From contig JANNFI010000024.1 of NCBI GenBank assembly GCA_031379665.1, positions 1 through 23,290 on the forward strand: a stretch of 23,290 nucleotides of DNA, in the 5' to 3' direction. Shown one piece after another: positions 1-7,281 of this stretch; the stretch's first letter is position 1; every line of letters begins with the position of its first letter. The translations under genes and the position numbers were made by a program. Source of the DNA: SZUA-254 sp031379665. GTDB lineage: Bacteria; Bacteroidota; Ignavibacteria; UBA10030; SZUA-254. Under the pieces are notes generated by a model. The model worked only from the letters and a program-made list of their open reading frames with translations. It made no database searches and was not told the DNA's origin.

Positions 1-813
1 GGCGTCACGCCCAACGCCGTGACGATCGTCAGCATCTTCATCGGGGTGACCGGCGGCCACCTGCTCTATTACCGGGACTTCGCGATCAACGTCTGGGGGG
101 TCGTCCTGTGGGTCATCGCCGACATCCTCGACAGCGCCGACGGCCAGCTGGCCAGGATCACGGGGCACAAGTCGAAGGTGGGCCGGATCCTCGACGGACT
201 CGGCGGCAACATCATGTTCGTCAGTATTTACCTGCACCTCCTGGCCCGCACGGTCCAGACCTACCCCGGGATCCACCCGGCCTGGTTCTTCCTCCTCGTG
301 CTCGCCGGCGGCCTGAGCCACTCCCTCCAGAGTTCGCTCGCCGATTACTATAGGATGGCGTATCTGAAATTCGTCGTGGACCCGTCGAACAAGGACCTCG
401 AGGGGTCGGACGACGTCCGCCGCGAGTACGAATCGGTCTCCTTTACCGACCAGCCCGCGAGGAAATTCCTGATGCGCATCTACCTGAATTACACGATGCA
501 GCAAGAGTCGCTCTCCAGGCACTTCCAGGTGCTGAGGAAGAAGGTCGATTCGGAGTTCAGCGAGGCCATCCCTGTGTGGTTCTCGGACGCCTACCGTGCG
601 GTCAACCTTCCGCTGATGAAATACTACGCGATCCTGACGACCAACACCAGGATTATCATCCTGTCGGTCTGCGTGCTCATCGACGTCCCCTGGCTCTATT
701 TCGCGGCCGAGGTAGTCGGCATCAACGCGGTGATGCTGCTGGTGATCCTCCGCCAGGAGAAGATCAGCGCCCGGTTGATCCACGAGATCGACGCGCGCAA
801 GGTCCCCGCGTGA
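1..813 (+). CDS. CDP-alcohol phosphatidyltransferase family protein, 5' partial
   Basis: Integral membrane enzyme of the family that transfers a phosphatidyl (or similar) group from a CDP-activated donor to an alcohol. The reading frame is open from base 1 (GVTPNAVTIVS, a typical N-terminal helix of the family), so the true start lies upstream; the first start codon inside the window is GTG at 19. The signature is visible as DSADGQLAR, then eight residues, then GRILDG, matching D-x2-D-G-x2-A-R-x8-G-x3-D. The fourth Asp of the canonical motif is replaced (DGLGGN), which is odd because that residue is the proposed catalytic base. About five or six hydrophobic segments follow the family pattern. 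The stop overlaps the next gene by 4 nt, and a myo-inositol-1-phosphate synthase lies three genes on, so inositol or inositol phosphate is a plausible acceptor. Family call firm, substrate inferred. Confidence 0.85.
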   Translation, partial: GVTPNAVTIVSIFIGVTGGHLLYYRDFAINVWGVVLWVIADILDSADGQLARITGHKSKVGRILDGLGGNIMFVSIYLHLLARTVQTYPGIHPAWFFLLVLAGGLSHSLQSSLADYYRMAYLKFVVDPSNKDLEGSDDVRREYESVSFTDQPARKFLMRIYLNYTMQQESLSRHFQVLRKKVDSEFSEAIPVWFSDAYRAVNLPLMKYYAILTTNTRIIILSVCVLIDVPWLYFAAEVVGINAVMLLVILRQEKISARLIHEIDARKVPA

Positions 814-1826
814 AGCTCCGGGGCGCGCTCGTCGGCCTGGGGAACATCGCCCTCCGGGGCCACATCCCGGCGTACCGGCGGCCTGAGGTATCCGGCGACC
901 TCGGGATCGTCGCCGTCTGCGACAGCTCACCGTCAGCAGCGGAGACCTGCCGGACCGAACTCCCCGGAGCGAATTTCTACCCTGATATCGGCGCGATGCT
1001 CGACGCGGAGCGCCCCGACTTCGTCGACATCTGCACCCCGCCGCACACCCACGCCGAATACATCAGGGTCGGCGCCGGTCGGGGGGCCCACATTCTCTGC
1101 GAGAAGCCGCTGGCCGACCGGTTCAGCGCGATCGAGGCGATCTCCGCATCGCTCGCGGGGAAGGAACTCGTGTTCGTCCCGTGCCACCAGTATCGATATT
1201 CGCCGCTCTGGTCATCGGTGGCGTCGGTGATCGCCGACGGGAGGATCGGCCGGGTCGTCCTCGCGCAGTTCAACGTGTACCGGACGCAGGCGGACACCGG
1301 CAGCCCCGCGGGGAACCCGGCCTGGAGGACCGACAGGGCCTGGAGCGGGGGAGGGATCCTCGCCGACACCGGGGCGCATTACTTTTATCTCGTGCAACTA
1401 TTCTTCGGTCTTCCGCGGTCGGTCCAGGCGTCGCTTCTGACGCTCCGACACACATCGTACGCCGTGGAGGACACGGCCCTCGTCACGCTCGACTACGATG
1501 AGGCCGCGGTCCAGATATCGCTCACCTGGGCGGCTGACGCAAGGGCGAACTCGATGGTGATCGCCGGTTCTGAGGGAAACCTGCGGTACGACGGAAGTTC
1601 CCTGGTCCTGACCAGGGGCGGAAACGCCGAACGGCTGCCGATGCCAGACATCTCGGACAAGAGCCAGTACGTGGGTTGGTACGCGTCGCTCCTCGGTGAG
1701 TTCTCGTCGCGGATCCGCGCCCGGAACTACGCCGACGACCTCCTCCGGGAATCGGCGAACGTGATGAAGCTCCTCGACCTGAGCTACCGTTCGGGCGCCG
1801 AACGAAGGACGCTGGAATTCCGATGA
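810..1826 (+). CDS. Gfo/Idh/MocA family NAD(P)-dependent oxidoreductase
   Basis: Soluble dehydrogenase of 338 aa. The GTG start at 810 overlaps the preceding stop (GTGA) and puts the Rossmann motif GALVGLGNIALRGH at the extreme N terminus, as usual for the family. The EKP motif gives Lys99, and the segment ADTGAH gives Asp186 and His190, the spacing of the Lys/Asp/His catalytic set known from inositol dehydrogenase (IolG). The conserved Asp three residues after that His in many members is Tyr here. Substrates in this family are sugars, inositols and similar polyols; its place between a phosphatidyltransferase and a HAD hydrolase, close to inositol-1-phosphate synthase, makes a cyclitol or its phosphate the natural guess. 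The family is clear; the substrate is inference. Confidence 0.88.
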   Translation: MKLRGALVGLGNIALRGHIPAYRRPEVSGDLGIVAVCDSSPSAAETCRTELPGANFYPDIGAMLDAERPDFVDICTPPHTHAEYIRVGAGRGAHILCEKPLADRFSAIEAISASLAGKELVFVPCHQYRYSPLWSSVASVIADGRIGRVVLAQFNVYRTQADTGSPAGNPAWRTDRAWSGGGILADTGAHYFYLVQLFFGLPRSVQASLLTLRHTSYAVEDTALVTLDYDEAAVQISLTWAADARANSMVIAGSEGNLRYDGSSLVLTRGGNAERLPMPDISDKSQYVGWYASLLGEFSSRIRARNYADDLLRESANVMKLLDLSYRSGAERRTLEFR

Positions 1827-2503
1827 AGGCCATCCTCTTCGACTTCGGCGGGACCATCGACACGAACGGCGTCCATTGGAGCGAGATGTTCTGGGACCAT
1901 TACCAGCGGCGCCACATCAGGGTGGCGAAGACCGACTTCGAGAAGGCGTTCGTGACGTCGGAGAGACTGCTCACTGACCAGGCCGACATCGCGACGATCG
2001 ATTTCAGGACCCTGCTCCGGCGGCAATTCCTCCTGCAGTTCGAGGCGCTCGGCCTCCCGGGCGCCGCGGGGCTCGCGGAATCGATGGGTGACGAATGCTA
2101 CGACGAGGTCGCGGGGATCGTCGCGCGCGCCAGGACGCTGATGCAGGCGTTCAGGGCCGTCTACCGGCTCGGCATCGTCTCGAATTTTTACGGGAACCTG
2201 GCGATCGTCTGCCGGGAGTTTTCGCTCGACAGCCTGCTCGACGTGATGGTCGATTCCGCCGTCGAAGGAGTGCGAAAGCCCGATCCCGCGATCTTCTCGC
2301 TCGCCCTCGCGCGCATCGGGATCGGGGCCGCCGAGACGTTCGTCGTCGGCGACTCGTACGACCGCGACATCGTCCCCGCGAAGTTCCTCGGCTGTACGAC
2401 CGTCTGGCTCAAGGGCAGGAGCTGGACGACGCCGAAGGCGACCGGGGCCGCCGATTACACTATCACCTCGCTCGAAACCCTGAAGGCCATTGTACTCCCG
2501 TAA
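1823..2503 (+). CDS. HAD superfamily hydrolase
   Basis: Haloacid dehalogenase-fold hydrolase of 226 aa, start ATG 1823 overlapping the previous stop by ATGA, so probably translationally coupled. Motif I is FDFGGT with nucleophile Asp7; motif II is IVSNFYGN (Ser); motif III is the Lys in RKPDP; motif IV is VVGDSYDRDIVP, supplying the acidic Mg-binding pair. The usual second Asp of motif I (DxD, general acid/base) is Gly9. This is seen in some HAD proteins but weakens a simple phosphatase assignment. The helical cap lies between motifs I and II, as in the subfamily I enzymes. From context it could remove phosphate from an inositol phosphate or phosphatidylinositol phosphate, but nothing in the sequence fixes the substrate. 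Confidence 0.85.
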   Translation: MKAILFDFGGTIDTNGVHWSEMFWDHYQRRHIRVAKTDFEKAFVTSERLLTDQADIATIDFRTLLRRQFLLQFEALGLPGAAGLAESMGDECYDEVAGIVARARTLMQAFRAVYRLGIVSNFYGNLAIVCREFSLDSLLDVMVDSAVEGVRKPDPAIFSLALARIGIGAAETFVVGDSYDRDIVPAKFLGCTTVWLKGRSWTTPKATGAADYTITSLETLKAIVLP

Positions 2504-2543
2504 GGGCGGGACCGCGCACCATTTTCCAACGAAAGGATCCTCC

Positions 2544-3860
2544 ATGAAGAAACGACAGACCATCAACAAAGCGACCGGCAAACTCGGCATTCTCATCCCC
2601 GGGCTCAACGGCGCCGTCTCCACCACCTTCCTGACCGGTGTCTTCGCGGCGCGAAGGGGGCTCGGCGAGCCGATCGGGTCGCTCACGCAGATGGGTACGA
2701 TCAGGCTCGGCAAGCGCACCGAACACCGCTCCCCGCTGATCAGGGATTTCGTGCCGCTCTCGCCGCTCAAGGACCTCGTCTTCGGGGGATGGGACATCCG
2801 GAATGAAAACTGCTTCGACTCGGCGACCGCCGCCGGCGTGCTCCAGGCCGACCATCTCGCTCCCCTGAAGAACGACCTCGCCTCGGTCCGCCCGATGAAG
2901 GCGGTGTTCGACCAGTTCTACGTGAAGCGGCTGAAGGGGACCCACGTCAAGAAGGCGAAGACCAAGTACGAGCTGATGGAGCTGATCCGGAAGGACATCC
3001 GTGAGTTCAGGTCGAAGAACGCTCTGGAGCGCTGCGTGATGGTCTGGTGCGGGAGCACGGAGATCTTCATCCGGGCCGGCGACGTCCACTCGACCGAAAA
3101 GAAATTCGTGGAGGGAATGAAGAAGAATCACAAGGACATCTCCCCGAGCATGCTCTACGCGTACGCCTCAGTGATGGAGGGCGTCCCGTTCGCCAACGGC
3201 GCGCCGAACCTCTGTGTCGACGTCCCGGCGATCATCGAACTCGCAAAGAAACAGGGCGTCCCGATCTCGGGGAAGGATTTCAAGACCGGCCAGACGCTGG
3301 TGAAGACCGTGATCGCTCCGATGCTGAAGGCGCGGCTTCTCGGGCTCAACGGATGGTTTTCGACGAACATCCTGGGGAATAGGGACGGCGAGGTGCTCGA
3401 CGACCCGGAATCGTTCAAGACGAAGGAGGAAAGCAAGCTGTCGGTGCTCGACGGCATCCTGCAGCCGGAGAAGCATCCCTCGCTCTACAAGGACTTCTAT
3501 CACAAGGTGCGCATCAATTACTACCCGCCGAGGGGGGACAACAAGGAGAGCTGGGACAACATCGACATCTTCGGCTGGCTCGGATACCCGATGCAGATAA
3601 AAATCAATTTCCTCTGCCGCGATTCAATTCTGGCGGCGCCGATCGTGCTCGACCTCGTGCTCTTCATGGACCTGGCCCAGCGGGCCGGGATGAAGGGGAT
3701 ACAGGAATGGCTCTCATTCTATTATAAGAGCCCGATGCACGCGCCAAAGCTCTACCCCGAACACGACCTCTTCATACAGCTCTTCAAGCTGAAGAACACC
3801 CTCCGGTACCTCAAGGGCGAGGACCTCATCACCCACCTGGGCCTGGAATACTACGACTGA
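2544..3860 (+). CDS. INO1: myo-inositol-1-phosphate synthase (inositol-3-phosphate synthase)
   Basis: NAD-dependent lyase/isomerase converting glucose 6-phosphate to myo-inositol phosphate, the first committed step of inositol synthesis. The 438 aa protein begins at ATG 2544, chosen over an in-frame ATG at 2490 because AAAGGA lies about 7 nt upstream and the Rossmann motif GLNGAVSTTFLTGV then falls near residue 30. Family landmarks include STNILGNRDG, then a Lys-rich SFKTKEESK stretch, and RDSILAAPIVLDLV, matching the DSLLAAPIILDL block of known synthases. It follows the HAD gene by 40 nt. With the upstream phosphatidyltransferase, oxidoreductase and hydrolase it suggests synthesis of an inositol-containing lipid or solute. 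The subclass is not resolved. Confidence 0.92.
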   Translation: MKKRQTINKATGKLGILIPGLNGAVSTTFLTGVFAARRGLGEPIGSLTQMGTIRLGKRTEHRSPLIRDFVPLSPLKDLVFGGWDIRNENCFDSATAAGVLQADHLAPLKNDLASVRPMKAVFDQFYVKRLKGTHVKKAKTKYELMELIRKDIREFRSKNALERCVMVWCGSTEIFIRAGDVHSTEKKFVEGMKKNHKDISPSMLYAYASVMEGVPFANGAPNLCVDVPAIIELAKKQGVPISGKDFKTGQTLVKTVIAPMLKARLLGLNGWFSTNILGNRDGEVLDDPESFKTKEESKLSVLDGILQPEKHPSLYKDFYHKVRINYYPPRGDNKESWDNIDIFGWLGYPMQIKINFLCRDSILAAPIVLDLVLFMDLAQRAGMKGIQEWLSFYYKSPMHAPKLYPEHDLFIQLFKLKNTLRYLKGEDLITHLGLEYYD

Positions 3861-3879
3861 CGGGTGGCGGTGACCCGTC
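3859..3879. terminator. weak hairpin between convergent genes
   Basis: GACGGGT and ACCCGTC form a perfect 7-bp stem with a 7-nt loop, starting inside the stop codon of the inositol-phosphate synthase gene and 24 nt from the end of the opposing gene. No T-run follows on either side, so it is at best a weak or Rho-assisted bidirectional terminator or an mRNA 3'-end stabiliser. Confidence 0.35.
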
Positions 3880-3903
3880 CGCAACCCCTGCCCGAACCGC
3901 TCG

Positions 3904-4575
3904 TTACCCGCTGGTAAACTGTCCGGTGCGGACCTCACGGTTCCTGTCGATCCACCAGGCCGCCAGCGCGAAGAGCCACATCGCGTTCCCCGCGACGGCG
4001 ATCGCGTCGACTCCTGGCGGCGGCGGGCCGAGGATGTTCCCGGCGTAGATGCCGAGCAGGATGACGACGAGCCCCACGAGTCCATATGTCCCCGCCTTCG
4101 CGCGCGCCCTTGTCGCACCGCGGTAGATCAGGAGCCCGGCGGCGAACATCGCCAGTTCAACGGTCACGGTGGCGCCGACCGAGTTCCAGAGCCCGAGTCC
4201 GAACTTCTCCGTGCCCCCGTATGTCAGCGGCAGGTCGGGCCGGTGCGTGAAGAAATCGAGCAGCCAGTGGCTGAACGCCGCGAACGAGAGCACGAACGCC
4301 GAGCGGGCGTCCCGCCGGAGCAGGTAATATCCGCCGCCGAGGAGCGTCGCGATCACGAGCGCGCCGAGGAGGCTGTGGGTGTAGGGGTAGTCGTAAAAAT
4401 CGAGCGGCGTGACCGCCGTGTTCCCCGGATCGATGCGTACGTGTTCGAGGCCGAGGAGGAGGAACAGGGGCCAGATGAGGTCCTGCAGCTGAACTGCGAC
4501 GAAGAGCGTGCCGAGCGAGACGCGGGGGGCGGCTTTTTTGGCCGCGAGTCCGACGGCGAAATGTCCGAGGAACAT
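3904..4575 (-). CDS. integral membrane protein, YdjM/DUF457-like putative metal-dependent hydrolase
   Basis: Membrane protein of 223 aa from the ATG at 4575. A longer frame reaches 4764 but its first 63 residues are low-complexity and would overlap the promoter region. The N terminus MFLGHFAVGLAAKK, followed by VQLQDLIWP, YPYTHSLLG and FSHWLLDFFTHRPDLPL, shows scattered His and Asp residues at membrane-helix ends. This is the pattern of the YdjM/DUF457 group annotated as inner-membrane metal-dependent hydrolases. Roughly six hydrophobic segments are present, and the C-terminal helices lack these polar motifs. No convincing SD precedes the start; a well-formed promoter lies about 60 nt upstream. 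It stands alone, convergent with the inositol cassette and divergent from the flavoprotein gene. Function is not established for the group. Confidence 0.72.
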   Translation of the reverse strand: MFLGHFAVGLAAKKAAPRVSLGTLFVAVQLQDLIWPLFLLLGLEHVRIDPGNTAVTPLDFYDYPYTHSLLGALVIATLLGGGYYLLRRDARSAFVLSFAAFSHWLLDFFTHRPDLPLTYGGTEKFGLGLWNSVGATVTVELAMFAAGLLIYRGATRARAKAGTYGLVGLVVILLGIYAGNILGPPPPGVDAIAVAGNAMWLFALAAWWIDRNREVRTGQFTSG

Positions 4576-4639
4576 ATCGTTCAGGTTCAGTTGGTGATTG
4601 ACTCCCGGGGCACGCGGACCGTGACGCCGGAATCGTCCA

Positions 4640-4668
4640 ATTGTAGAGAATCCCGGATCGTTTGTCAA
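4640..4668 (-). promoter_or_regulatory. sigma70-type promoter for the DUF457-like gene
   Basis: On the minus strand, TTGACA (4668-4663) is separated by exactly 17 bp from TACAAT (4645-4640), a near-consensus pair. Predicted transcription start is about 4633, giving a leader of about 58 nt before the ATG at 4575. Confidence 0.7.
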
Positions 4669-4723
4669 GGCGGTGAGAGCCCCGTCCCGGTCCGGCGCTC
4701 GAGAGCCACGGGCGCCGCGCTCG

Positions 4724-4752
4724 TTGAAATGTGGGGTTGAATCCGCTATATT
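4724..4752 (+). promoter_or_regulatory. sigma70-type promoter, apparently leaderless
   Basis: TTGAAA (4724-4729) and TATATT (4747-4752) are separated by 17 bp. The ATG of the following gene starts at 4758, so the expected transcription start (about 7 nt past the -10) coincides with the start codon. No SD is present, consistent with leaderless translation. Confidence 0.6.
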
Positions 4753-4757
4753 GAGCC

Positions 4758-5414
4758 ATGCCAAATTTCATCCCGTACGACGCCCTCCGGTTCCCGGAGG
4801 AAGAGCAACGTTCCAGGGCGGCTGCCTTCCACGACCTTTGCCACCGGAGGCGGACCGTGAGGGAATTCTCTCCCCGCCCGGTACCGCGTGAGCTCCTCGA
4901 GACGATCATCCGGACCGCCGGCACGGCGCCATCGGGCGCGAACAAACAGCCGTGGCGCTTCGTCGTGGTCACGGACCCCGCGATCAAGAAAGAGATCCGG
5001 ACGGCCGCGGAAAAGGAAGAAAAGGAAAGCTACGAACATCGGATGCCACAGGAGTGGCTCGACGACCTGGCGGTCCTCGGCACCGACTGGCACAAGGAAT
5101 TCCTCGAGGTGGCGCCCGCGCTGATCGTCGTCTTCTCCGTCGAATACGAGCGGGACAACGACGTGGTCCGGAAACATTATTACGTGAGGGAGTCGGTGGG
5201 CCTTGCCGCGGGGTTCCTGCTCGCGGCTATCCACAACGCAGGCCTCGTTGCGCTCACGCACACGCCAAGCCCGATGGATTTCCTCAGGACCATCCTCGCT
5301 CGCCCGTCGAACGAACGGCCGTTCCTCCTGATCCCGGTCGGCTACCCGGCGGAGGGCGTTACGGTGCCCGACATCGGACGCAAGCGGCCGGAACAGTACA
5401 TCGAGTGGCGGTGA
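4758..5414 (+). CDS. nitroreductase-family flavoprotein, iodotyrosine deiodinase-like
   Basis: FMN-dependent protein of 218 aa in the nitroreductase fold. It matches iodotyrosine deiodinase (IYD) far better than typical nitroreductases. AGTAPSGANKQPW is the FMN/active-site segment, and HNAGLVALTHTP and RPSNERPFLLIPVGYP follow IYD closely. Glu88, Tyr92 and Lys113 have the same spacing (4 and 21) as the Glu-Tyr-Lys set of the animal enzyme's active-site lid, which holds the amino-acid zwitterion of the halotyrosine. An Arg-rich RRRTVREF near residue 32 is the usual FMN phosphate contact. The start is supported because FIPYDALRFPEEE resembles the N terminus of bacterial homologues. Likely reaction: reductive dehalogenation of halotyrosine or a related aromatic. 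Substrate in this organism is inference. The stop is 13 nt before the Nudix gene, so both may share a transcript. Confidence 0.87.
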   Translation: MPNFIPYDALRFPEEEQRSRAAAFHDLCHRRRTVREFSPRPVPRELLETIIRTAGTAPSGANKQPWRFVVVTDPAIKKEIRTAAEKEEKESYEHRMPQEWLDDLAVLGTDWHKEFLEVAPALIVVFSVEYERDNDVVRKHYYVRESVGLAAGFLLAAIHNAGLVALTHTPSPMDFLRTILARPSNERPFLLIPVGYPAEGVTVPDIGRKRPEQYIEWR

Positions 5415-5427
5415 GGAGAGGGCCCTG

Positions 5428-7185
5428 ATGACGCTGCAGCGCTGGAAAAAATTACGCCGGGTCTTCGAAATCCGGAACCCCTGGTGGAGCTACCGGAAGG
5501 ACGAATTCGTGATCGGGGATGGCACGACCGGTGAGTACCACGGTGTCCATTCCGAAGGTTCGAGCATGGTCGTGCCGGTCGACAGCGCGGGGAGGATCCT
5601 GATGGTCAACCAGTACCGGTACCTCAACGACCGGGAGAGCCTGGAATTCCCGTGCGGGAGCGTCAAGGGGGGCTCAGACCACGATGCGACGGCCGCGCTC
5701 GAGCTTGCGGAGGAGACCGGGACGAAGGCGGCCTCACTCTCGCGGGTGGGGGCGTTCAATCCCTGCAACGGCATGACCGACGAGATCTGCCGGGTCTACC
5801 TCGCGCGCGGCCTTTCGCCGGGCGGCGCCGCGAAGGATCCGACCGAAGAATTTGAACTACGTGCGATCACTCCGGGCGAGCTCGACGCCGGCATCGCGTC
5901 AGGCGAGATCTGGGACGGGATGACGCTGGCCGCCTGGTCGATCGTGCGCCGACTCCTGTCGCTCCTGCTGATGGTCCAGATGACAGCCTGCGCCCAGAAG
6001 GCGACGCCTGTCCCCCCGAAGGTGAAGACAGGCGCGGAAGTCCTCCTCGACGGGAGGCTCGAGCTCCTCTCCGGGAAACGGGTCGGGGTCATCTGCAACC
6101 ATACCTCGGTCCTGCCCGACGGGACGCACCTGGTCGACGCGCTCCTGAAGAAAGGCGTCGACGTCGTGGCCCTCTTCGGACCCGAGCACGGCGTGCGTGG
6201 GACCGCGGCCGCGGGCAAGAAGGTCGCCGATACCACCGATGCCGTGACCGGCCTGCCCGTCTTCTCGTTGTATGGCAAAACCACCAAGCCGACACCGGAG
6301 ATGCTCACCGGCGTCGACGTCCTTCTCTTCGACATCCAGGACATCGGAGCGCGGTACTACACCTATGCGGGGACGATGGCCTTCGCGATGGAGGCCGCCG
6401 CGCAGAACGGAAAGTCGTTCGTGGTGCTCGACCGGCCGAACCCCGTGAACGGTACGCAGGTCGAGGGACCGGTCCTGGATCTGGGCTTCCGTTCGCTCGT
6501 CGGGATGTTTCCGATCCCGGCAAGGCACGGTCTGACGATGGGCGAGCTGGCGAAGATGATCATCGGCGAGGGCTGGATCGACGACACCCGACTCGAGCTG
6601 GAGGTCGTCGGGATGGAGGGATGGAAGAGGACGATGTGGTACGACGAGACGGGGTTACCGTGGATCGCGCCGTCGCCCAATATGAAGACGCTCGCGACCG
6701 CGACGGTCTATCCGGGCACCTGCCTCATCGAGGCCACGAACCTGTCGGAAGGAAGGGGAACGGGGAAGCCCTTTGAACAGGTCGGCGCCCCCGGGCTCGA
6801 CGGCGACGCGGCAGCGCGCGCCCTGAACGCGATGGGCCTGCGTGGGGTGAAATTCCGGCCGGTCACGTTCACCCCCGCCGCCGGGAGCGACGCGGGACCG
6901 AATCCGAAACACAAGGACCGTGCGTGCGGGGGCGTCGCGATCGAAGTCACCGACCGTTCGGCGTTCAGGCCCGTGCTGACCGGGCTCTCGATCATCGGCG
7001 CGTTCGCGAAACTCGCACCGAAGAAATTCGAGATTCGTGACGGTTTGATGGACCGGCTCCTGGGATCGGACATCGTGAGGACCCGGCTCAAGGAGGGGGT
7101 GCCGGCCGCCGACCTGCTCAGGTTGAATGGGGCCGATTTCGACGGCTACTTGAAGCTCAGGGAGACGTACCTTCTCTATAAGTGA
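5428..7185 (+). CDS. Nudix hydrolase domain fused in frame to DUF1343/NamZ-like lipoprotein domain
   Basis: A single uninterrupted frame of 585 aa holds two normally separate proteins. Residues 1 to about 170 are an ADP-ribose pyrophosphatase-like Nudix domain. Its box (residues 77-98) is degenerate: the first Glu is Ser and the Arg before the catalytic Glu is Leu, but LELAEETG retains three acidic residues. Residues 173-188 read like a lipoprotein signal peptide (RR, LLSLLL core, lipobox MTAC with Cys188). The remainder is DUF1343, the family of exo-beta-N-acetylmuramidase NamZ (GH171), with FGPEHGVRG around residue 253, FDIQDIGARYYTY and SPNMKTLATATVYPGT. The lipoprotein may start at the in-frame GTG 5944, although no SD precedes it. 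Either a true fusion, internal initiation, or a lost stop codon. Expected role of the second part: trimming N-acetylmuramic acid ends from cell-wall fragments in the periplasm. Confidence 0.82.
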   Translation: MTLQRWKKLRRVFEIRNPWWSYRKDEFVIGDGTTGEYHGVHSEGSSMVVPVDSAGRILMVNQYRYLNDRESLEFPCGSVKGGSDHDATAALELAEETGTKAASLSRVGAFNPCNGMTDEICRVYLARGLSPGGAAKDPTEEFELRAITPGELDAGIASGEIWDGMTLAAWSIVRRLLSLLLMVQMTACAQKATPVPPKVKTGAEVLLDGRLELLSGKRVGVICNHTSVLPDGTHLVDALLKKGVDVVALFGPEHGVRGTAAAGKKVADTTDAVTGLPVFSLYGKTTKPTPEMLTGVDVLLFDIQDIGARYYTYAGTMAFAMEAAAQNGKSFVVLDRPNPVNGTQVEGPVLDLGFRSLVGMFPIPARHGLTMGELAKMIIGEGWIDDTRLELEVVGMEGWKRTMWYDETGLPWIAPSPNMKTLATATVYPGTCLIEATNLSEGRGTGKPFEQVGAPGLDGDAAARALNAMGLRGVKFRPVTFTPAAGSDAGPNPKHKDRACGGVAIEVTDRSAFRPVLTGLSIIGAFAKLAPKKFEIRDGLMDRLLGSDIVRTRLKEGVPAADLLRLNGADFDGYLKLRETYLLYK

Positions 7186-7193
7186 ACGACGGC

Positions 7194-7224
7194 GAAGTGA
7201 TTAAAGCCTGAAGTGATTAAAGCC
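7194..7224 (+). repeat. tandem repeat, two 15-bp copies on a 16-bp period
   Basis: GAAGTGATTAAAGCC occurs twice perfectly (7194-7208 and 7210-7224), one base apart, between the NamZ-like stop codon and the promoter at 7235. The first copy contains a stop codon in the frame of the preceding gene (7198-7200). Confidence 0.9.
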
Positions 7225-7234
7225 GCCTGATTCG

Positions 7235-7263
7235 TTGACATTCTTTCATTTTTTCCTTATATT
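7235..7263 (+). promoter_or_regulatory. strong sigma70-type promoter for the M23-bactofilin-ATP synthase operon
   Basis: A perfect TTGACA (7235-7240), 17-bp spacer and TATATT (7258-7263), embedded in an AT-rich island that contrasts with the GC-rich surroundings. Predicted transcription start is about 7270, only about 12 nt before the ATG at 7282. Confidence 0.8.
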
Positions 7264-7281
7264 TTCGCGTTTCTATTGCTT

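Noticed and set aside
1784..2797. Antisense frame (337 codons) opposite the HAD and inositol-phosphate synthase genes
   Set aside because: It spans two well-supported genes on the other strand and shows no family resemblance.
4243..4740. Plus-strand frame (165 codons) opposite the DUF457-like gene
   Set aside because: Glu/Arg-rich product with no hydrophobic core; the minus-strand frame has clear membrane helices and motifs.
4576..4764. N-terminal extension of the DUF457-like protein
   Set aside because: It covers both divergent promoters and overlaps the start of the flavoprotein gene; the membrane protein pattern starts at MFLGHF.
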